Part shown: positions 1-5,199 of the stretch, piece by piece
Numbering within the stretch: position 1 is the first letter of the stretch
Layout of the letters: every line of letters begins with the position of its first letter
Source: a bacterium
GTDB lineage: Bacteria > Spirochaetota > Spirochaetia > JABEVK01
Length of the DNA stretch: 18,465 nt
NCBI GenBank assembly: GCA_021781625.1
Contig: JAJXWL010000017.1
Coordinates: 1-18,465, forward strand
Direction of reading: 5' to 3'
The notes under the pieces: generated by a model
The model's database searches: none
Told to the model about the DNA's origin: nothing
What the model saw: the letters and a program-made list of their open reading frames with translations, nothing else
Translations under genes and position numbers: made by a program

Positions 1-30
1 AGGGCTGGAAAGATTGCTGAACGGGCATGA
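1..30 (+). CDS. Possible C-terminal tail of a RelE/HigB-type toxin (partial)
   Basis: Frame 1 is open from the window edge and ends at TGA 28-30, giving a basic tail of nine residues (RAGKIAERA). The next gene is an XRE antitoxin of the kind normally placed just downstream of a RelE/HigB-family mRNA-interferase gene, and it starts 25 bases after this stop with its own ribosome binding site. Toxins of this family often end in a charged helix, which fits. Nine residues cannot identify a family, so the call rests on gene order. It could also be chance, because frame 2 is open across the same bases. Confidence 0.25.
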   Translation, partial: RAGKIAERA

Positions 31-55
31 AATCTTGCCTTCAAAGGAGCGGTTC

Positions 56-316
56 ATGAACTGGACGTACTATGAGGAGTTGACCCGACAATTTGAGATT
101 GACGAGGCGGTGAGGAAAGCCTTGGATGAACAACGGATTGCTACTGAGATTGGTCAGAAAGTGAAGAGCCTACGAAGAGCTGTAAAAATGACGCAACGGG
201 AACTTGCCTCAAAGGTAGGTTCGACACAATCCTCGGTGGCACGGTTTGAAGCGGGGAGACAGGCTAAGGTGAGCTTTGCTTATGTTCAGAGATTGCTTGA
301 GGCGTTGGGTGGCTGA
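56..316 (+). CDS. XRE-family helix-turn-helix antitoxin (HigA/RelB-partner type)
   Basis: An 86-residue protein. Its C-terminal half is a classic Cro/C1-type helix-turn-helix: LRRAVKMTQRELASKVGS, then TQSSVARFEAGR as the recognition helix, with a LLEALG ending. The N-terminal half (YYEELTRQFEIDEAVRKAL) matches the extended helix found in antitoxins paired with HigB/RelE-like toxins. ATG 56 is preferred over the upstream TTG at 14 because AAGGAG lies at 43-48, about 7 bases ahead, and the protein then has the usual antitoxin length. It would bind its cognate toxin and repress its own promoter, which lies outside the window. Its 3' end overlaps the convergent membrane-protein gene by 31 bases (286-316). 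The DNA-binding role is clear from sequence; the antitoxin role is inferred. Confidence 0.8.
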   Translation: MNWTYYEELTRQFEIDEAVRKALDEQRIATEIGQKVKSLRRAVKMTQRELASKVGSTQSSVARFEAGRQAKVSFAYVQRLLEALGG

Positions 317-1290
317 GAAGCTTCAAAGTTTTTGGCCCCCCTTTGGACCCTACCGGATTTGATGAGTTCTTCCAGAAGAGAGCGGGCTTGTCGTTCTCCA
401 ATTCCCAAGCGTTTAGCAACCTCAGCACGACCTAGTAATCTTGGGGCATTGGGATTATCCAAAGCTGTTTCAAGATAGGTTTGAGCTGTGATGTCCTGAT
501 CTTGTCCTGAAAATTGGGACACCACTAAATCCTCTTCGTCCTGAAAAACTAAAGTTGTCCTGATTTTTAGGTCAGCCTCCTGATCTTTAGGACAAATTAG
601 GTTTTGATCGGGACATGCGTCCTGATCCTGTCCTGATTTTGGATGAAGTTTAGGACGTTGTCCTGAAAGTGTAGCCGCTGAAGCTTCAGTGAGAATTACC
701 AAGATGAGGATCACGAGGATTTCGAGAAGTTTACGGCTGAGGTGAAGTGAACTTGCCAAGAGCGAGAAGGGCGTTTGAGCTTCAATCACAGGTGCCGAGG
801 TGAATGAGTCGAGTTGAGCCTGGGACTGAACCAGTTGAGACCTGAGCTTAGCGAGGTCAGAGCGGATTGATCTTGCAACCGTCACCCAATCGGGTGGAAG
901 TGCTTTTAAGCGGTGCAAGTCGTCGGCGATTTGGGACTGCAACCCAGCGATGGTGCGAGTCTCCTCTATATAATAGACAGAAGACTGAGTTGCGTCAGTC
1001 CTTCTATCAGCTTGAGTGGTCTCGACTGTGGTCAAAGCAATTCCTAGAGCACTGAACAGTGTGACACCCATAAGAGCCAGTGAGAGAATCCTAAAGCGTC
1101 CACCCCAACGCCAAATGATGACCTTTGAAGCTTCCAAGCCCCCGGCCCAGAGGATTGCCAGAATAATCTTGAAGAGATTTGCCCCGGCTAGGTCCAAGAA
1201 GAGTGAGACGGTGAGGACCCCCGAGATAGTCCACAAGAGAAAGCCGATCCCCGTGGGGACCAGGCGATTGAAGTGAGATTCGTTGAACAA
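286..1290 (-). CDS. Membrane protein with coiled coil and C-terminal helix-turn-helix, unknown family
   Basis: A 334-residue protein that I do not recognise. Three hydrophobic segments lie near the N-terminus (about residues 13-33, 39-58 and 66-88). A charged, heptad-like stretch follows (about 95-165, rich in Q, L, R and S), then a fourth span (about 186-208), then a hydrophilic linker rich in SGQDQD-type motifs. The C-terminus (about 283-318, LLGRAEVAKRLGIGERQARSLLEELIKSGRV) looks like a helix-turn-helix or winged helix. The layout suggests a membrane-anchored DNA-binding protein, possibly a sensor-regulator or a plasmid/element maintenance factor; both are inferences. The start is TTG 1290, chosen because a perfect AAGGAGGT lies 5 bases upstream. 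The linker-coding DNA carries clustered GTCCTGA repeats, which the HTH might bind. Confidence 0.7.
   Translation of the reverse strand: MFNESHFNRLVPTGIGFLLWTISGVLTVSLFLDLAGANLFKIILAILWAGGLEASKVIIWRWGGRFRILSLALMGVTLFSALGIALTTVETTQADRRTDATQSSVYYIEETRTIAGLQSQIADDLHRLKALPPDWVTVARSIRSDLAKLRSQLVQSQAQLDSFTSAPVIEAQTPFSLLASSLHLSRKLLEILVILILVILTEASAATLSGQRPKLHPKSGQDQDACPDQNLICPKDQEADLKIRTTLVFQDEEDLVVSQFSGQDQDITAQTYLETALDNPNAPRLLGRAEVAKRLGIGERQARSLLEELIKSGRVQRGAKNFEASQPPNASSNL
494..666 (+). repeat. Eight TCCTGA words, iteron-like cluster
   Basis: TCCTGA occurs at 494, 505, 539, 558, 578, 620, 631 and 661, always on the same strand. Seven of the eight are preceded by G (GTCCTGA). Offsets from the first copy are 0, 11, 45, 64, 84, 126, 137 and 167, mostly near multiples of 10.5, so most copies would lie on one face of the helix. 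The cluster sits inside the membrane/HTH gene, but the copies fall in all three codon phases (QD, SG and IRT contexts). This points to selection on DNA as well as protein. Iterons or operator sites are the natural reading. A Q/D-rich linker explains some but not all copies. Confidence 0.55.
606..627. repeat. Near-perfect inverted repeat within the GTCCTGA cluster
   Basis: Arms GATCGGGAC (606-614) and GTCCTGATC (619-627) are separated by ATGC. They match in eight of nine positions, with a G/T wobble at the ninth. The right arm contains one of the clustered GTCCTGA words, so this could be a dimer-binding operator built from the same half-site. Confidence 0.4.
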
Positions 1291-1295
1291 AATTG

Positions 1296-1303
1296 ACCTC
1301 CTT
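1296..1303 (-). promoter_or_regulatory. Strong Shine-Dalgarno site fixing a TTG start
   Basis: On the minus strand this reads AAGGAGGT, fully complementary to the 16S rRNA tail, 5 bases before TTG 1290. It decides the start of the membrane/HTH gene, since no ATG is placed as well. Confidence 0.75.
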
Positions 1304-1432
1304 GATGATCAAAGAGGAATATGTGAGTGAAATTGGAGTGAAACTAACCGGGAAAAAGGATTTGACAAATGGATAAGAAGAAGTAAGAATTGGAGAAGGA
1401 AAGGGTGAATGTGATTTTTGGAGACTGTTAGA

Positions 1433-1460
1433 TTGAAGAAATTATTGAGCCGTATAAAAT
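1433..1460 (+). promoter_or_regulatory. Candidate promoter for the first cassette gene
   Basis: A -35-like TTGAAG (1433-1438) and a -10-like TAAAAT (1455-1460) are separated by 16 bases, pointing at the SDR gene. A second candidate, TTGACA at 1362-1367 with AAGAAT 17 bases downstream, lies further left. Both are AT-rich matches that arise by chance in such DNA, so this is only a candidate. Confidence 0.3.
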
Positions 1461-1588
1461 GACTCATATGAAGATTGAATTCGGAATAACTTTATTTTTG
1501 GTTGTTAGTAAATAGATAAATGTAGACCTATTTCGTGAGGAACATGGAAAAACGGAAATCGTTAGTTTTCAGGAAAAGTTCAATCTGC

Positions 1589-1595
1589 GTTAGCT
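1589..1595 (+). other. Cassette boundary core site (R'-like, GTTAGCT)
   Basis: GCGTTAGCT resembles the GTTRRRY core of integron attC sites, with one mismatch to consensus. In the integron model the cassette starts after the G, and its first six bases pair with the heptamer at its own far end. Here the reverse complement AGCTAAC is found at 2341-2347, just after the SDR gene, a 7/7 match. The bases just upstream (GTTCAATCTGC) are similar in layout to the right arm of classical attC sites. The upstream half of this site belongs to a unit that is not recognisable. Confidence 0.5.
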
Positions 1596-1638
1596 GGACC
1601 CTGCGGGAACGTAGGAAGAACGATAAAAGAAGGGTAGA

Positions 1639-2337
1639 TTGGAAAAAGTAGCAGTTGTCACCGGGGCGAGTAGCGGAATCGGAAAGTCAATAACTGAAAT
1701 GCTCTTTTCTGATGGCTTGTCTGTAATAGCCAGCGGTCGTACTGTGACGTCACCTTTCTCCGAGTGTGACAAACTTCGATATGTTCCTTGTGATCTTCTG
1801 GTTGAGTCCACACCATACAGTTTACTTGCAACTGCGGTTTCAACTTTCGAAAGGGTCGACTATCTCTTTGTAAACGCTGGAACAATTGAATCAGGAACAA
1901 TTGAAGATATAGACATCGATAAAATGAGCAATATGATTCGACTGAAAGTCGAATCATCATTCAGAATGATTTATACTTTTCTGAAATATTTCAAGAAGCA
2001 AGGGCAAGGCCATATATTTATCACGTCAAGTGTATTAGGTACGAAGACGCGCGAGGATTCTGGTGCCTATGCTGCCTGTAATCACGCTTTGGAAGCATTG
2101 GCTGAATCCCTAAGAATGGAACTCTCTGATACCAATATTCAGATCACTTGCATTGAGCCTGGATTGGTAAGTACGAATCTTCACAAAGACTGGCCAATTC
2201 ATCCAAGAGAACTACTGAATATTTCTAGTACGCTAACTCCAGACGATATTGCCATGGCAATTAAAGAAGTAATTCATAAACCAGATCACATCCGGATTCC
2301 GAAATACATGATTTTACCGAAAGGACATAGAATATAG
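1639..2337 (+). CDS. SDR-fold protein with the catalytic lysine replaced by asparagine
   Basis: A 232-residue short-chain dehydrogenase/reductase-type protein. The nucleotide-binding motif is TGASSGIG at residues 8-15, NAG is at 79-81, the active-site serine is S131 in ITSSVLG, and the tyrosine is Y144, correctly spaced 13 residues later. The usual YxxxK is Y-A-A-C-N here, so the lysine that positions the cofactor ribose and lowers the tyrosine pKa is Asn148. It may bind NAD(P)H yet be a poor or altered oxidoreductase. The start is TTG 1639 with AGAAGGG about 5-10 bases upstream; an earlier start would lack the conserved N-terminal beta strand. It lies alone in a cassette-like unit (1590 to about 2519). 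Substrate cannot be inferred. Confidence 0.8.
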   Translation: MEKVAVVTGASSGIGKSITEMLFSDGLSVIASGRTVTSPFSECDKLRYVPCDLLVESTPYSLLATAVSTFERVDYLFVNAGTIESGTIEDIDIDKMSNMIRLKVESSFRMIYTFLKYFKKQGQGHIFITSSVLGTKTREDSGAYAACNHALEALAESLRMELSDTNIQITCIEPGLVSTNLHKDWPIHPRELLNISSTLTPDDIAMAIKEVIHKPDHIRIPKYMILPKGHRI

Positions 2338-2340
2338 ATC

Positions 2341-2525
2341 AGCTAACAACCGGCGTGTGCCCCGAGGGTTCAAACGAAAAAGAGTAGCGGACGTGATAAC
2401 TATCGAAGAGGCTTATGCGAGAAATCTGCAAATTCGATTCTGTGAGGGGCTGGGGGTGAAATCCCTCCGGCTTACTCGACTCATCCGGACATCGCTTCGC
2501 GCTACCGGTTAAAACAGCGTTCTAC
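2341..2525 (+). repeat. attC-like recombination site after the SDR gene
   Basis: The site starts with R''-like AGCTAAC (2341-2347), followed by AACCGG (2348-2353). It ends with CCGGTT (2505-2510) and R'-like GTTCTAC (2519-2525). The inner AACCGG/CCGGTT arms pair perfectly. The right end, CCGGTTAAAACAGC then GTT, has the spacing and composition of the right arm of classical attC sites. The centre (about 150 bases) holds GTGTGCC at 2355, GGGGCTGG at 2446 and a G/C hairpin around 2452-2468, and it is partly shared with the site at 4871. At 185 bases it is long for attC. A related mobile structured element, such as a group IIC intron relic inserted in a shorter site, is an alternative. Confidence 0.5.
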
Positions 2526-2528
2526 CGA

Positions 2529-2581
2529 CCCGCTTTCGCGGGCACGGCACACTTGCAACTCGCGCGCGCCATCCATGGCGC
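2529..2581 (+). repeat. Two small perfect hairpins in the HNH leader
   Basis: CCCGC (2529-2533), TTTC, GCGGG (2538-2542) forms a 5-pair stem with a tetraloop just after the cassette core. GCGCCA (2566-2571), TCCA, TGGCGC (2576-2581) forms a 6-pair stem about 30 bases before the ribosome binding site. No T-run follows either, so they are unlikely to be terminators. They may be remnants of recombination-site structure or leader RNA folds. Confidence 0.4.
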
Positions 2582-2623
2582 TGAACCAAAAGATATTGGG
2601 CAGTAGGACACAAGGAGGAGAAT

Positions 2624-3922
2624 GTGGCAAATTTGGTCGTCTACACTTCGATATCTACAATTGAATTCTCAGTGGACGGAGACGAACTCACTACATCCGA
2701 ATTTCTTCTTAATTTTCTTGGTACGTTCGGAAATCTTGACGAAGAAGAAAATACGATCAACCTCGGTCTATTCCAACTTCAGCAAAGTCACAAAGACCGA
2801 TTGCAGACGATAGTCCAACATTACTCAAAAAAGGTGCCACGTGTTAATCAACTTGAAAGCTTCTTCAAGAAGATTCCAAACGGAAGCCACTGCCTGGTAT
2901 ATCCAAAAGTAGAGCAGCCGTTCTCAGTTTCATTACAAACGATTGCGCTGCTTCGGTTTCTTGACAGCGGACTTTCGATGGAGGAGGCGTATCGGCAAGC
3001 CAAAGACGAGTGGGCATGGATAGAGAACACATTTGGGCCGCTTATTGGGAGCTACCAAATAAGTCCCATATCGTCGGAAAAGCGATACTACGCTGGACCC
3101 CGCCAAAAAAGCGATAGGACGTGTCGCTATTGTGGAAGGACCACCGCAACTGGAGCCAGTTTTGATCAGGAAGCACACACCGTTCCGGAGTCTATTGGAA
3201 ACAAGGTATATTTTACGCACGATGAGTGCGACACCTGCAATGCTCAGTTCTCCAAAACGATCGATCTCGATTTCTTCGAGTATTTCAAAATATACCGCGT
3301 GCCCTTCAATGGACGAGGTAAACATGGCGTACCAACGTTAAAGTTTGAGGATGGGGCTGAGATTCGGAATGTGGCTGGGATGCCGACCATTCAAAGTCAG
3401 GATTTTTCAGAGATTATTCCTGGCGAGAAGTATCACCTTCAACTCAAAAACTATTCGACTTTAAACAAGTCAAATGTCTACCGGCAGCTCGCAAAGTTCG
3501 CCTTGGGTCTAGCTAACGAAGAGGATGTCCAGTTTTTTTCTCAAACCGCGAATTGGATACTCAACCCGAAAAACGATGGCACCGTCTGGACGGTACCAAG
3601 AGTAATGGCACATGTTCTAAATCCGTATCAAGAGCAACCTAAGATTACTCTATATCGACGGAAGAACGAGAATGCAGAGTTTCCGTTTCTTTTTGCCGAA
3701 GTCAGGATTGCACAAATCCTTTTAGTTTTTATCGTTCCATTTTCAAGTAAAGATAATGTCGACTTCTCTGTGAAAGCGAACTTTGACAATTTCTGGAAAA
3801 AATGCCAGCACTATCAAATGCTCAAGAGCTGGACTGAACTCGACTTGTCCTTAGACAAGGCTCTTAAATTCAACTTTAGTATTAATCTTGAAAAGCGTAA
3901 TATGCCGGATGCTGAATCCTAG
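2624..3922 (+). CDS. HNH endonuclease-domain protein (HNH_5-like), cassette gene
   Basis: A 432-residue protein with a central zinc-binding HNH nuclease module. Cys167 and Cys170 (TCRYCGR) and Cys202 and Cys205 (ECDTCN) form the metal knuckles. His185 in AHTVPE is the likely catalytic general base, with Asn193 and Asn206 as supporting HNH positions. The pattern CxxC, HxxP, NK, ECDxCN matches the HNH_5-type arrangement. The N-terminal 160 residues and the C-terminal 200 residues match no domain I recognise and may hold target recognition. GTG 2624 is the likely start, 5 bases after AAGGAGG; ATG 2622 opens a different, short frame. It is a single gene between two attC-like sites. A DNA-cleaving defence role is inferred from the domain and the neighbourhood. 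Confidence 0.7.
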   Translation: MANLVVYTSISTIEFSVDGDELTTSEFLLNFLGTFGNLDEEENTINLGLFQLQQSHKDRLQTIVQHYSKKVPRVNQLESFFKKIPNGSHCLVYPKVEQPFSVSLQTIALLRFLDSGLSMEEAYRQAKDEWAWIENTFGPLIGSYQISPISSEKRYYAGPRQKSDRTCRYCGRTTATGASFDQEAHTVPESIGNKVYFTHDECDTCNAQFSKTIDLDFFEYFKIYRVPFNGRGKHGVPTLKFEDGAEIRNVAGMPTIQSQDFSEIIPGEKYHLQLKNYSTLNKSNVYRQLAKFALGLANEEDVQFFSQTANWILNPKNDGTVWTVPRVMAHVLNPYQEQPKITLYRRKNENAEFPFLFAEVRIAQILLVFIVPFSSKDNVDFSVKANFDNFWKKCQHYQMLKSWTELDLSLDKALKFNFSINLEKRNMPDAES

Positions 3923-3923
3923 C

Positions 3924-4022
3924 ATCGAACCTAAGGTCGGCCTCGGCGTCCATGCCGAGTCCGACATCGACGCGGTGCCTGATAGAACAGGCAAATCAAC
4001 TTGACTTATTTGGGCGTTAGAC
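3924..4022 (+). repeat. attC-like recombination site after the HNH gene
   Basis: A 99-base site starting with R''-like ATCGAAC two bases after the stop codon and ending in R'-like GTTAGAC (4016-4022), which fits the GTTRRRY consensus. ATCGAAC pairs at five of seven positions with GTTCTAC (2519-2525), the start of the same cassette. Inner arms TAAGGTC (3932-3938) and GACTTA (4003-4008) pair with one bulged G. The interior also folds into two local hairpins: 3936-3965 (5+6 pairs with one mismatch, 6-base loop) and 3976-3993 (TGCCTG/CAGGCA, 6-base loop). The right end, CTTATTTGGGCGTTAGAC, closely resembles the right arm of class 1 integron attC sites. Confidence 0.6.
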
Positions 4023-4058
4023 AGACGCTTCGCGCCAAAACTGAGGGAGAAGAAAACC

Positions 4059-4876
4059 TTGAAGACTATTGAAATTAATTCCTGGAAAGCTTTTTCGGAG
4101 GTCGTGGGAGAGCATAACTATCGTGAATGGATATATCGTGGTCAATCGAGCCACAAGTGGAAACTCGAGAGTTCCCTTTTTAGATCGATTGAACGGAACC
4201 TAAAGTTAAGGAACCTCGGCAAAAAAAGCCGATTGCTCTGAATCGCGAAACCTACGAGCAGCAAATGATCGCAAACTTCAAACGGTCAGCCCATCTGTAT
4301 CTGGACCACACACCGGACAAAGAGTTGGATTTTGAATGGCTTTCGGTCATGCAACATTTTGGTGCCCCGACGAGGCTGCTTGACTTTTCATTTTCGCCAT
4401 ATGTCGGACTTTTCTTTGCCCTCTCCGGAATGAAACAAAAAGCGTCTGTATATTGTGTCAAGTTCAAGGATATAAAGGAGATTGATGAAGCCACCTATGA
4501 TGATGTAGCACAAAAATATGATAACATCATGGCGCAGAATAAAGTGCTTGATAATACCGTCCTTCTGCCTTTCGAGCCGCGATTCACCAATCAAAGACTG
4601 CTAGCGCAGCAGGGAGCTTTCTTGATTCCGAATACACTCAACTACTCGCACGACAAGATTCTTGAATGTTATGATATTGAGGGAAATGACGAGTTTGTCT
4701 ACAAATTGAACATTTCGGAAACGGCCACCATAGAGTTAATAGAGAATCTTGCGAAGATGAACATTTCATATGCCACGATTTTTCCAGGTATTGAGGGTTT
4801 TTGTCGGTCCTTTGAGACGATCGGAATCATTCCGATTAGTAGATTTAGGTCAATCTATGAGAGTGGAAGTGTCTAA
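4059..4876 (+). pseudogene. FRG-domain protein interrupted by a -1 frameshift at an A7 run
   Basis: Two adjacent frames together encode one FRG-domain protein of about 272 residues. The first (4059-4241) holds the N-terminal motif WIYRGQSSHKWKLESSLFR. The second, open from 4193 to 4876, holds ETYEQQMIANFKRSAHLYL and FEWLSVMQHFGAPTRLLDFSFSPY, the conserved second half of the domain. The frames join at seven A's (4221-4227): one extra A, or a -1 slip, gives a continuous protein reading GKKKPIALNRETYEQ. TTG 4059 is the start, 8 bases after GAGGGAGA. The gene sits 37 bases after a cassette core, and its stop codon lies inside the GTCTAAC heptamer. FRG-domain proteins recur in phage-defence and mobile contexts, but the activity is not established. 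Whether this is decay, assembly error or programmed slippage cannot be settled here. Confidence 0.75.
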
Positions 4877-5015
4877 CAGATCAACCGTGTGCCACGAGTA
4901 GGCCCTAGAGGGGGACGTAAAATCCGTAACTATGTGACAGATGAAGGAACATTGGAAACAGTGTGGCCCTTCGGAATCTGCCTACAGGGGCTGGTTTCAA
5001 ACCGCCGAATGCGGC
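4871..5015 (+). repeat. Left part of an attC-like site after the FRG gene, right half missing
   Basis: R''-like GTCTAAC (4871-4877) is the exact reverse complement of the cassette start GTTAGAC (4016-4022). The following bases match the site at 2341 in order: CAACCGTGTGCC-CGAG (GTGTGCC at 4887), GGACGT then TAACTAT, GAATCTG, and GGGGCTGG at 4987 followed by a GGTT/AACC hairpin (4993-5003). Spacing from GTGTGCC to GGGGCTGG is 100 bases here and 91 in the other copy. No GCGTT core or pairing right arm occurs before hsdR, so the site is truncated or degenerate at the junction with the restriction operon. Confidence 0.45.
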
Positions 5016-5079
5016 TGGGATTTTAAGCGGTATATATAACACGAATGATTAAAAATTTAATTTCTCATATGGTATTCTA

Positions 5080-5191
5080 TTGACAATTGGAGTTTAATTA
5101 TCAAAAATATTCATTTGACTATGTGAAAAAATTGGTTTCTACTGAGGTGGAACATTCATTTAAAGTCAAAAAAGTGCTAAAATACGGTAGG
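5080..5191 (+). promoter_or_regulatory. AT-rich promoter region of the hsd operon
   Basis: TTGACA (5080-5085) matches the -35 consensus, with a weak AAAAAT 17 bases on (5103-5108). Nearer the gene, TGCTAAAAT (5175-5183) resembles an extended -10. The direct repeat ATTCATTT (5109-5116 and 5154-5161) and the inverted pair TTTGACT (5114-5120) and AGTCAAA (5164-5170) lie between them and could be operator sites. GGTAGG (5186-5191) is the likely ribosome binding site of hsdR, 8 bases before ATG 5200. Together with the truncated site to the left, this accounts for the gene-free stretch 4877-5199. Confidence 0.35.
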
Positions 5192-5199
5192 TTTCAACT

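Larger units (their letters stand above)
1291..1588. other. Intergenic region upstream of the first cassette-like unit
   Basis: About 300 bases with no gene I can support. It is purine-rich and AT-rich. It holds the ribosome binding site of the leftward membrane/HTH gene, two weak rightward promoter-like pairs, and from about 1561 sequence resembling the right-hand side of an integron recombination site leading into the core at 1589. No integrase gene or attI site could be recognised. Confidence 0.5.

Noticed and set aside
494..666. CRISPR array
   Set aside because: The repeated word is 6-7 bases with irregular 11-42 base spacing and lies within a coding frame; CRISPR repeats are longer and regular.
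1291..1588. Integron integrase or attI site
   Set aside because: No open frame of integrase length or motif occurs on either strand, and no attI sequence is recognisable.
2622..2813. Plus-strand 63-codon frame from ATG 2622
   Set aside because: It shares the ribosome binding site with the HNH gene, but the GTG 2624 frame has the conserved domain and full length.
3936..3965. Rho-independent terminator after the HNH gene
   Set aside because: The stem is strong, but no T-run follows; its position inside the attC-like site explains it better.
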